This document shows, one piece after another, positions 36,407-44,487 of a DNA stretch of 64,000 nucleotides. The stretch is from the NCBI RefSeq assembly GCF_009765985.1, contig NZ_LMUM01000016.1, positions 1-64,000 on the forward strand, read 5' to 3'. Position 1 is the stretch's first letter. Each line of letters opens with the position of its first letter. The translations under genes were made by a program, and so were the position numbers. Source of the DNA: Acidobacterium sp. S8 (GTDB lineage Bacteria > Acidobacteriota > Terriglobia > Terriglobales > Acidobacteriaceae). The notes beneath the pieces were generated by a model, which was not told the origin of the DNA, did no database searches, and saw only the letters and a list, made by a program, of their open reading frames with translations.

Positions 36407-37887
36407 ATCTCACTGCCGACCCGATGACATTCGCCAACAGTAGCGCTGCGTCCTCTTCTTATGGCATTTCGGAATGGCCAGATACCAACGCCTTATACGA
36501 GCGTCTTGCGGCACTGTTGCGTCAGCCGATTCGCCCGATTCGCCGGGAAAATATGGAGGGTGTCCTCAGGTATTTCTCGGAACGATGCACTCTTTCGCAG
36601 CGGCTCTCCGAGAACGCATCGCGAGTTATTCCAGGCGGTATTCAACATAACCTTGCGTTCAACTATCCGTTTCCGCTGGCTGTGTCCGAAGCAAACGGAG
36701 CATATCTCACCGACGTAGATGGTAACCGCTATATTGATTTCCTGAAGGCAGGGGGACCGACCCTACTTGGTTCGAATGACGCAAGAGTCCGGCAGCAGGT
36801 CCAGGAGTTGCTGGAATCCTGCGGCCCGGTAACCGGCCTCCTGCACGAATATGAAATCAAGCTGGCCGAACTGGTATGTCAGGCGCTGCCGTCGATTGAG
36901 ATGTTCAGGATGCTGGGCTCGGGAACGGAAGCTGTGATGGCGGCGCTTCGTCTGGCCCGTGCGTACACAGGACGGAAGCGGGTGATCAAGATCGGGGGCG
37001 CGTATCACGGCTGGAGCGATCAGATGGTCTATGGCATGCGGATTCCAGGTACTGGCCGTCGCGAGGCCATGGGCATACCGCGATCATCCACGGCTTACAT
37101 CCAGGAGCGATTTCCGAATGATCTGGATCGACTGCGTCGAACGCTGCAACTGAATCGGCTTCGCGGGGGGACTGCGGCCATCATCGTAGAGCCGTTGGGT
37201 CCGGAGAGCGGTACCCGACCTGTCACGCGCGACTTCAATTATCAGCTGCAGGGTCTCTGCCGGGAATTCGGCGCGCTGCTGATCTTCGATGAGGTTGTCA
37301 CTGGATTTCGGGTTGGCATGGGAGGCGCACAAGGCTATTTCGGAGTGAATCCGGACATTACCGTATTAGGTAAATGCCTGACCGGCGGTTATCCGATGGC
37401 GGGCGGCATCGGTGGCAGGCGCGATGTGATGATGCTGCTGGCCGGCGGTATCGGAACGGCGTCGAAGCGCGCCTTTGTGGGAGGGACGCTTTCGGCTAAT
37501 CCTCTCTCGTGCGCTGCGGGTTATTTTGCCATTCAAGAAATGCAGCGGACCAACGCTGCAGTGAATGCCGGGCGTGCAGGTGATCGGTTGCGACGAGGGC
37601 TTGAGGAAATCATCACGCGTCTGGAGCTGCCGTATGTTGCCTACAACATGGGTTCGATTGTTCATCTCCAGACCTCGGGCGTGATGCTGATGAGCATGCG
37701 CAATCCACTTAAGGTAATGAAAGAGGCAGGGCCACGCAGACACATGATGGAAGAGATGGGAGCGGCGTTCAGCGCGCATGGGATCGTGACTTTGGCGGGT
37801 AGTCGCATCTATACCGGGCTGGCTGACACGGACGCGGTCATCGACGATGCGCTGAACCGCTTCGAAGATGTGCTGAAACTCGTTTAG
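36403..37887 (+). CDS. Class III aminotransferase, glutamate-1-semialdehyde-aminomutase-like
   Basis: About 494 residues from ATG 36403, overlapping the aldolase stop by four bases; the longer frame from 36289 is a shadow of the aldolase gene. PLP enzyme: aldehyde-type SGTEAVMAALRLARAYTGRK phosphate site, AYHGWSDQMVYG, IVEPLGPESG, LIFDEVVTGFRVGMGGAQG (Asp), the PLP Lys in VLGKCLTGGYPMAGGIGG, then GGTLSANPLSCAAG. An N-terminal part of about 75 residues precedes the usual SQRLSENASRVIPGGIQHN. Its place inside a kinase/aldolase operon makes heme synthesis unlikely; it probably transaminates a sugar- or aldehyde-derived compound. Confidence 0.92.
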   Translation: MNLTADPMTFANSSAASSSYGISEWPDTNALYERLAALLRQPIRPIRRENMEGVLRYFSERCTLSQRLSENASRVIPGGIQHNLAFNYPFPLAVSEANGAYLTDVDGNRYIDFLKAGGPTLLGSNDARVRQQVQELLESCGPVTGLLHEYEIKLAELVCQALPSIEMFRMLGSGTEAVMAALRLARAYTGRKRVIKIGGAYHGWSDQMVYGMRIPGTGRREAMGIPRSSTAYIQERFPNDLDRLRRTLQLNRLRGGTAAIIVEPLGPESGTRPVTRDFNYQLQGLCREFGALLIFDEVVTGFRVGMGGAQGYFGVNPDITVLGKCLTGGYPMAGGIGGRRDVMMLLAGGIGTASKRAFVGGTLSANPLSCAAGYFAIQEMQRTNAAVNAGRAGDRLRRGLEEIITRLELPYVAYNMGSIVHLQTSGVMLMSMRNPLKVMKEAGPRRHMMEEMGAAFSAHGIVTLAGSRIYTGLADTDAVIDDALNRFEDVLKLV

Positions 37888-37898
37888 GGGTAATCGCA

Positions 37899-38558
37899 AT
37901 GCAGACACAACTCGAAGAGCAATTGGTGGAGGGCTGCCGCCGTCTTGCCCGCAAAGAATTCCTGAATAATTCGGCAGACAGCTTCTCCCTGCGAATACCC
38001 GGACAGGCACAGATGATGCTGATATCCGGTAGCGAGGACTGGCGTCAGGCGGAGCCCGCCGATATTCGTGTTATTCACTTTTCCGCGAAAGACGACTTGA
38101 GCATGCTCCACGCATGGATCTATCAGGAACGCAGCGATGTGGGCGCAATTGCGATCACATGTCCGAAATGGGTGCGACTGCTTGCCAATTCTGGTAGCCC
38201 TCTGCCGCCGATCTTCGATGAGCAGGTGAGACATATCGGTTCATCCGGCTTCCTGAAGAGCGATGAACCCATGCGCGAAGAATGTGTCAGGCAAATGTTC
38301 CGGCGCGGAGGCAATGCCGTGCTCTTCGGCGAGCGCCTGCTGTGCCTGGGTATGACTTGCGATCGCGTACTCTTCAATACAGAGCTTTACGAAAAATGTG
38401 CGCAGGCATATGTGATAGCGCGAGTATGTAAAGGACGAATCAGCCATATTCCGTTCTGGGTGCGCATGATTGCGAATCGACGCTTATTAAAGGACGAGGC
38501 TACTGCAGCGGCAAGTTATCGTGATGGCCGCGTTCCTCAAGAAATAACTGCATACTGA
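37899..38558 (+). CDS. Aldolase/adducin-like protein lacking the metal ligands (pseudo-enzyme)
   Basis: 219 residues, the same length as the aldolase two genes earlier and recognisably the same fold (NNSADSFSLRIPGQAQMMLI; DVGAIAITCPKWVRLLANSG; NAVLFGERLLCLGMTCDRVL; ELYEKCAQAYVIARV). The histidine pair HTH is replaced by TCP and the third His region (normally GHG) reads FGE, so catalytic zinc cannot be held in the usual way. It starts 11 bases after the aminotransferase. Possible roles: regulatory subunit in a mixed tetramer with the active aldolase, ligand-binding protein, or a different reaction. Confidence 0.78.
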   Translation: MQTQLEEQLVEGCRRLARKEFLNNSADSFSLRIPGQAQMMLISGSEDWRQAEPADIRVIHFSAKDDLSMLHAWIYQERSDVGAIAITCPKWVRLLANSGSPLPPIFDEQVRHIGSSGFLKSDEPMREECVRQMFRRGGNAVLFGERLLCLGMTCDRVLFNTELYEKCAQAYVIARVCKGRISHIPFWVRMIANRRLLKDEATAAASYRDGRVPQEITAY

Positions 38559-38765
38559 GTGCGGACTGCGATAAGGCGGCACTCCGTTACATAAGATAAT
38601 CGACGCTCATATGTAATTATCCTCTGGAGTGGGCCTTCAAAATGAGTGCCTGCTTCTTATCAACGCAAGATAAGTTACTTTTTGGTATTACTACTGCCTA
38701 GGTGCCGCGTGGTTCAAACCCCAAGATCATTTGCCGACCCCAAAAAAATTATTCAAACTTTAATT

Positions 38766-38797
38766 TTGACTTGTAATACGAGCAATGCTCATATACC
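38766..38797 (+). promoter_or_regulatory. Promoter region with operator 3 (TonB receptor)
   Basis: TTGACT at 38766-38771 and a -10-like CATATA at 38790-38795 surround the near-perfect palindrome ATACGAGCAATGCTCATAT (38776-38794; arms differ at one position). It agrees with operator 2 at 14 of 19 positions, with the last nine identical. It lies 29 bases before the TonB receptor start. Confidence 0.65.
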
Positions 38798-38822
38798 TTA
38801 AACAAGTTTAAGGGGTGAGCTT

Positions 38823-41800
38823 TTGCAGTACCGGTTTTGGCGTTTCCTTCCACTGATTCTGTTCTTGGCTACGATTGAAGTGACCGCGCAATCGGTCCAG
38901 TCCACAATTCTTGGCACGGTCAAAGATCAAGGCGGCGCGCTCGTCGTTGCTGCGCAAGTCGTCATCATCGATGCGGACACGGGACGTTCGGCAAACTATG
39001 CCAGCGACAACAGCGGCGATTTTCAGGCGCCAGATCTGTCTCCGGGCAGATATGAGGTACGGGTATCCAAGGCTGGCTTCCAGAGCAAATTAATCTCTGA
39101 CTTAACGCTGGCAGCGCGACAGCAGTTGCGCGTCGACGTAACTCTGGCTGTTGGAGCAGCGCAGCAGGAAGTCACGGTAGATGCAGGTACCGTCGGAGCC
39201 ATCGAGACGGAAACCCCCTCGATTGCATCTACGCTGAACACGCAGAGTGTCATGAGTCTGCCATCGAACTATCGCGCCAGCGGAAGCACCAGCCCGCTTA
39301 ATATGGTTCAGGCACTTCCCGGTGTGCAATCCGATAATGGCCTCAATTTTTCGGTGCAGGGAGGACAGCCATTCCAGACGGAAACCTCTGTTGATGGCAT
39401 TTCTACGCAGAACGTGACGAGCAACACGCCACTCTCGGACGCATTTCCGTCGACCGAGTCCATCGCGGAGATGCGAGTTGACGGCGTTAGCAATAATGCC
39501 GAGTTCGGGCAGGCGGGCGAGATCACCACTGTGACCAAGGGCGGAACCAATCAGCTGCATGGGTCACTTTTCTGGTATCACCAGAACCGTGCATTTGATG
39601 CAGTCGCGTATGGCACGCCTGTCGATCCTGCGACGGGAAAAGTCGAGAGGCCGGAGAAGATCGGCAATGACTTTGGTGCGAGTGCTGGTGGTCCTCTGGA
39701 TATCCCGAACCTGTACAGCGGGCACGACAAGACTTTCTTTTTCGGAGACTATGAGGGATTTCATTTTCCCAAGCAGTCGACGATCCAGGATCTGGTCCCG
39801 ACGCAGTCTATGCTGGCAGGAGATTTCAGCCAGGAGATTCCGTTTGATCCATCCAATCCATCAACGTGGCTCTTCAATCCTTCGAACGGCGGGATTTATC
39901 AAAACAACGTCGTAACGCCGGTCAATGCTTCGGCTCAGCCGTTCCTGAGTCTCTTTCCCGCACCGAATGTCAGCAACTATCAGACGGTTACTGAAGCGGA
40001 AGCCGGCTTGGGTTATAACTACGCCGCGAATCGGGACAGCAGTTACCAATCGAACCAATTCGACGCTCGCATCGACCACCGGTTTAGCCAGAAACTTCAG
40101 GGCTTTGCGAGATACACATTTAAGAACATCACGAGTCTGGCTCCGCAGGACCTGAACATACCCTCGGTTACTGATTTCGACGACTATCGGATTCTGGCCA
40201 GCTCTCTTGTCTATAGCTTTACGCCGAACCTGCTTAACGAGTTTCGCTTCGGATTTACCGACGAGAGAAACGGGATGCGGAACCAACTCAATGGTGGGCC
40301 ATACACGGCGGCGGCTGGATTTCAGCCGGTTGGTCCGAACTATCCGGTGAATGGCATGGCGGCCATCTATTTCCCCAACCTCACGATGGTGAAGGCCGGC
40401 AATCTGAATAATACGTCGCAAAGTCATCTGTTCCAATATGCGGACAATCTAACCTGGACCAAGGGAACACATACGACAAAATATGGGTTTGATATCCGTA
40501 CGATGCAGTCGATCACTACGCTCGGGAGTTACGGGCTCAATAATGTCTCGGTGTTTGCTTTTACCGGCCAAGTTACCGGTGCGTTGCTTGCGAATAGCGG
40601 TGCAGCGCAGTTTGCGGACTATCTCTCCGGAGCCCCTGTAGAGACGCAGTATTACACGCTGATTCCCGAGAACGATGGCAGATCGATCTACTACGGCGGC
40701 TTCGCGCAGGACCAGTGGAATGTCAGGCCGAATCTGACGGTGTCCTATGGTTTGCGCTATGAGTACCATCCGGCGTATCACGACGCAAATGGAGCGATCG
40801 GAAACTTTGATCCCGGTACTCCCGGCACCGGCTCGATCATCTATCCTGCCGGCCACCAGAATCTTCTCGACCCGTCTTTTCTTGCCACTTTCGACGGTTG
40901 CGGATACGGCCCGTCGAGCACTCCCTATGCGCAATGCACGCCTGTGCTCTCCAACAGCGAGGCTCATCTGCCGAGCAGTTTGCGCCATTCGCAAAAAGAT
41001 CGTCTCCTTCCGCGCTTTGGACTTGCATGGCGTCCCTTCAATGATGACAAAACCGCGGTACGCGCCGGCTTCGGCGTTTACAACACAACATTGCTGGGCA
41101 GCATCTTCTTTGCGATGACCGACTCGTTGCAGGCTGCGACGCTCAGCTTTCAAAATTCGATGACGCCGAATGGTCTGGCGTACATGTGGCCGCAGACAAG
41201 CCCGGGCACTGGATTGAGTACTCCGGTTTACGGCTCTTCAAGTTTCAACACGGCCGACAAAATCGACTGGAAAGACCCCTATTCCATGCAGTGGAACGTG
41301 TCCATCGACCGCCAATTTCAGGGCAATATTGGTACGCGCATTTCCTACATTGCGATGAAGACGGACGATCTGGTATGGACTCCAGACTTGAATGCCATGT
41401 CCTATTCGAGTACCACCCCGACCCTGCAGCGTCCGCTTACGGATCGTCCCTTTCCGAATTGGGGCGCTATAAACTCCCATCTTCCCGGTGCGCAGGCAAA
41501 CTACGAATCGCTGCAAACGGAGGCGAACCACCGAACCCGGAGCGGCTTTACTTTCGATTCAGCCTACACATGGGCCAAGAATCTAGCAGATAACGTGGGT
41601 ACGGGCGCTTCAGGCTTCCAGTCGGAAAATGGCGGCAATTCCAGTCAGTCAACGTATCTGTACAATCGCAAAATCGACTACGGCGATGTAAATGGAACAC
41701 GCCGTCACCGCTGGATCAACACTGGCGTATATGAGCTCCCCGTCGGCCGCGGTCGCAAGTTCGCCGCAGACGCGAACCGTTTTGAGGATGCGATGGTTGG

Positions 41801-42338
41801 CGGATGGCAATTGAGCAGCATCTTTCTCTGGCAGACGGGGCCTTACCTCACCCCCTACATTCCCGGGAGTGACGCCGATCCTTCGGGTACAGGGTCAGGC
41901 ATTCTGTACGGAAGCGATCAACGTCCTGACATTGTAGGCAAGGTTCGTCCTGCTCATCAGAACAGGAATCAGTGGGTCAATCCTCAGGCTTTCGCTTGCC
42001 CAAGCAACAGTGGCTATACCGCCAGCTCTTATGCCGGTAATGCCTGTGGTGTCGGCGTGACCTCGAATCCCATCGGGCGTTTCGGCAATGCAAGTATCGG
42101 AGATATCGAGGGACCGGGAACGGCGAATTGGTCTGCTGGCGCAAATAAAAGAATTGCGATTACTGAGAGGGTCCAATTGCGCTCGGAAGTCACGTTCACG
42201 AATGTGTTGAACCACACGAATCTGAGCGATCCTCTACTCGACATCACGAATCCAAATTTCGGCAAGATCACTTCAGCGCGCGGGTCGGACTTTGGCGGCA
42301 ACCGCACTGGCCAGATCTCAATGCGGCTTGAATTTTAA
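38823..42338 (+). CDS. TonB-dependent receptor, Oar-like
   Basis: 1171 residues, TTG start behind AGGGGTGAGCT. Signal peptide (PLILFLATIEVTAQ), carboxypeptidase-regulatory-like domain at about 25-110 (ILGTVKDQGGALVVAAQVVI; SPGRYEVRVSKAGFQ), plug (TLNTQSVMSLPSNYRASGST; TSVDGISTQNVTSN; GEITTVTKGGTNQLHGSLFW), then an approximately 900-residue beta-barrel ending in the aromatic ISMRLEF. The shared operator links it to the kinase operon, so the ligand is probably a polymer or glycoside containing that operon's sugar. The GH35 gene follows by 22 bases, suggesting co-transcription. Confidence 0.95.
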   Translation: MQYRFWRFLPLILFLATIEVTAQSVQSTILGTVKDQGGALVVAAQVVIIDADTGRSANYASDNSGDFQAPDLSPGRYEVRVSKAGFQSKLISDLTLAARQQLRVDVTLAVGAAQQEVTVDAGTVGAIETETPSIASTLNTQSVMSLPSNYRASGSTSPLNMVQALPGVQSDNGLNFSVQGGQPFQTETSVDGISTQNVTSNTPLSDAFPSTESIAEMRVDGVSNNAEFGQAGEITTVTKGGTNQLHGSLFWYHQNRAFDAVAYGTPVDPATGKVERPEKIGNDFGASAGGPLDIPNLYSGHDKTFFFGDYEGFHFPKQSTIQDLVPTQSMLAGDFSQEIPFDPSNPSTWLFNPSNGGIYQNNVVTPVNASAQPFLSLFPAPNVSNYQTVTEAEAGLGYNYAANRDSSYQSNQFDARIDHRFSQKLQGFARYTFKNITSLAPQDLNIPSVTDFDDYRILASSLVYSFTPNLLNEFRFGFTDERNGMRNQLNGGPYTAAAGFQPVGPNYPVNGMAAIYFPNLTMVKAGNLNNTSQSHLFQYADNLTWTKGTHTTKYGFDIRTMQSITTLGSYGLNNVSVFAFTGQVTGALLANSGAAQFADYLSGAPVETQYYTLIPENDGRSIYYGGFAQDQWNVRPNLTVSYGLRYEYHPAYHDANGAIGNFDPGTPGTGSIIYPAGHQNLLDPSFLATFDGCGYGPSSTPYAQCTPVLSNSEAHLPSSLRHSQKDRLLPRFGLAWRPFNDDKTAVRAGFGVYNTTLLGSIFFAMTDSLQAATLSFQNSMTPNGLAYMWPQTSPGTGLSTPVYGSSSFNTADKIDWKDPYSMQWNVSIDRQFQGNIGTRISYIAMKTDDLVWTPDLNAMSYSSTTPTLQRPLTDRPFPNWGAINSHLPGAQANYESLQTEANHRTRSGFTFDSAYTWAKNLADNVGTGASGFQSENGGNSSQSTYLYNRKIDYGDVNGTRRHRWINTGVYELPVGRGRKFAADANRFEDAMVGGWQLSSIFLWQTGPYLTPYIPGSDADPSGTGSGILYGSDQRPDIVGKVRPAHQNRNQWVNPQAFACPSNSGYTASSYAGNACGVGVTSNPIGRFGNASIGDIEGPGTANWSAGANKRIAITERVQLRSEVTFTNVLNHTNLSDPLLDITNPNFGKITSARGSDFGGNRTGQISMRLEF

Positions 42339-42360
42339 CTGGCATTTTTGAAGGATTACT

Positions 42361-44013
42361 ATGCTCACTCGCCCTCGTCTACAGAACTTACAGCTGCTTC
42401 CAGGAAAAATGGTTCGCCTCGCTTGTGGCGTGCTGACCCTCATCGCCTTGCCTCTTGCGAGCTATGCGCAGTCTACTTCGAAGCCAATTCCCAGCATTGA
42501 GAAGCAGGGGGAACACTTCCGGCTTCTCGTGGACGGCAGTCCTTATCTGATGCTCGGGGGGCAGCTTCACAACTCCGACACTTCAAATGCCGACGATCTC
42601 AACAAGGCACTCGATGTCCTTGCGGGCTGGCATGCCAATACGGCCGAGGTCCCCATCTATTGGGAAGCGATCGAGCCGAAACAAGGGCAGTTCGACTTTA
42701 GCTCCGTTGATCTTGCTATCCAGGCGGCGCGTAAGCGCGAGCTGCACCTTGTTTTCTTATGGTTCGGCACCTGGAAGAACGGCGAAAGCCACTACGTGCC
42801 CGAATGGGTGAAGCGCGATAAGCAGAAGTTCACCCGAGTACAGGGGTCACGAGGCGAGGAGACGGAGATCATTTCTCCGCTTTGCCGTGCTGCCATGGAA
42901 GCTGACACGCATGCATTCTCAGCTCTCATGCAACACATAAAGAGCGTCGACGAGGCACAGCGCACCGTCCTGATGATGCAGGTAGAAAACGAGCCTGGAC
43001 TCTTTGGAACCGATCGCGACTACTCCGAAGCCTCTAACCATCTTTTCGATGGACCGGTGCCAAAGGAGTTGCTCAGCTTCCTCGAGAGCCATCGCCAGCA
43101 ACTTTCAGCGGCCATGGCTGCTGTATGGAATCAATCGCCAAAGTCGGGTAGCTGGAAACAGGTCTTCGGAGAACTCGCGCCGGAAGCATTCAGCGGATGG
43201 CTTGTGTCGAATTACGTCAATACCGTCGCAACTGCCGGTAAGCATGAGTACCCGCTGCCCATGTACGTGAATGTCTGGCTGATCGAAGGCGTCGAGCGCC
43301 CCGGCAGATGGCCGAGCGGTGGCGCAACGGTGAATGTGCTCGACATTTGGAAAGCAGCAGCGCCCGGCATTGACATTCTCGCGCCGGACATCTACTACCC
43401 CAAGTTCTACGATGTTGCAGCGCAATACACTCGTCCTGACAATCCGCTCCTCGTGCCGGAGACGAACTTCAATCCATACTTTGTTGCCTTTGCCTACACC
43501 ACTTTTGGTCATTTCAATGGAATCGGATTCAGCCCCTTTGGGATTGACGACGTGCAGAAGGGAGGAGCCCCAGCAGCAATTGGCTCGCTATTTGAGGATG
43601 CGTACGGCGTCCTCCGCCCCATGCTCCCGCTTATCGCCCGTTACCAATACACCGGCAAGCTCCACCCCATCCTGCAGGGACTGGCAAATGGCGAGGACTG
43701 GAAAGAGTCCATCCGCGTTGGGGATCGGCTGGCTGCGAATATCGATTTCACCGCTACGTTCGATCCCGCGAAAGGCAGGGCCTGCGGCATGATCATCGAA
43801 CTCGCGCCAGACGACTTCGTCGTGATGGGCACGGGTTTCGATGTCACATTCCGCGAAATGGAAGGGCCGCTGCGCGACGCCCAGCTCATCTCCATTGAAG
43901 AGGGCACATTTCAAGGCGACCATTGGATGCCGTCCCGCCGCCTCAACGGCGACGAAAGACACGTGTCGTTGCCTGACAAGTCCACAATATTGCGAGTACG
44001 AGTTGCGCGATAG
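42361..44013 (+). CDS. GH35-type beta-galactosidase-like protein (DUF5597 type)
   Basis: 550 residues with a signal peptide (CGVLTLIALPLASYAQ). TIM barrel beginning FRLLVDGSPYLMLGGQLHNS, NTAEVPIYWEAIEPKQGQFD; acid/base Glu211 in VLMMQVENEPGLFG and nucleophile Glu367 in PLLVPETNFNPYF are at the usual positions for GH35. The C-terminal third is a beta-domain of the DUF5597 kind (DDFVVMGTGFDVTFREMEGP). Secreted or periplasmic exo-beta-galactosidase role is expected; substrate could be galactoside, arabinoside or glucosaminide chains. It follows the TonB receptor by 22 bases. Confidence 0.88.
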   Translation: MLTRPRLQNLQLLPGKMVRLACGVLTLIALPLASYAQSTSKPIPSIEKQGEHFRLLVDGSPYLMLGGQLHNSDTSNADDLNKALDVLAGWHANTAEVPIYWEAIEPKQGQFDFSSVDLAIQAARKRELHLVFLWFGTWKNGESHYVPEWVKRDKQKFTRVQGSRGEETEIISPLCRAAMEADTHAFSALMQHIKSVDEAQRTVLMMQVENEPGLFGTDRDYSEASNHLFDGPVPKELLSFLESHRQQLSAAMAAVWNQSPKSGSWKQVFGELAPEAFSGWLVSNYVNTVATAGKHEYPLPMYVNVWLIEGVERPGRWPSGGATVNVLDIWKAAAPGIDILAPDIYYPKFYDVAAQYTRPDNPLLVPETNFNPYFVAFAYTTFGHFNGIGFSPFGIDDVQKGGAPAAIGSLFEDAYGVLRPMLPLIARYQYTGKLHPILQGLANGEDWKESIRVGDRLAANIDFTATFDPAKGRACGMIIELAPDDFVVMGTGFDVTFREMEGPLRDAQLISIEEGTFQGDHWMPSRRLNGDERHVSLPDKSTILRVRVAR

Positions 44014-44059
44014 CGCAGCGTGGAATTCTTGAATCTAAATAGAAGTGGGCCCGGTTATT

Positions 44060-44473
44060 GTGAACAAGGTGCGAGTGTTGGTCGCTGACGATCATGAAGG
44101 AATTCTGACAAGGGTACGAAAGGTACTGGATCGAGAATTTGACATAGTTGGTGTTGTCAACAACGGACGGGATGCCCTTGCGGAGATGCGGCGTCTCGAT
44201 CCTGAGGTACTGGTAATCGACATCTCTATGCCTATTCTTGACGGATTGCGTGCAGTATCCCTGTTGGGCGACAATCGTCGAGCCAAAGTGGTGTTCTTGA
44301 CGCTTTATAACGACCGCGCTTTCGTTGCAGCCGCATTCTCCGCCGGTGCGTCTGCCTACGTCCTTAAGTCGGACCTTGCGGCGGACCTCGCTCCTGCTAT
44401 ACGCGCTGCGCTGCAGGGGCACAGATACGTTTCACGGTCTATAGCGTCAATGAATAGCAGCGAGGCGCCATAG
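44060..44473 (+). CDS. Receiver-only response regulator
   Basis: About 137 residues with only a NarL-type receiver: VRVLVADDHEGILTRVRKVL, phospho-acceptor Asp in VLVIDISMPILDGLRAV, Thr in VVFLTLYNDRAFVAAA and Lys in AYVLKSDLAADL. There is no helix-turn-helix, though the relatives with this receiver type usually have one. GTG 44060 begins at the domain (GTG 44045 is also possible). It sits between the GH35 and ALDH genes with gaps of 46 and 14 bases, unusual for a sugar locus. Confidence 0.83.
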   Translation: MNKVRVLVADDHEGILTRVRKVLDREFDIVGVVNNGRDALAEMRRLDPEVLVIDISMPILDGLRAVSLLGDNRRAKVVFLTLYNDRAFVAAAFSAGASAYVLKSDLAADLAPAIRAALQGHRYVSRSIASMNSSEAP

Positions 44474-44487
44474 TCAAAGGAAATTCC

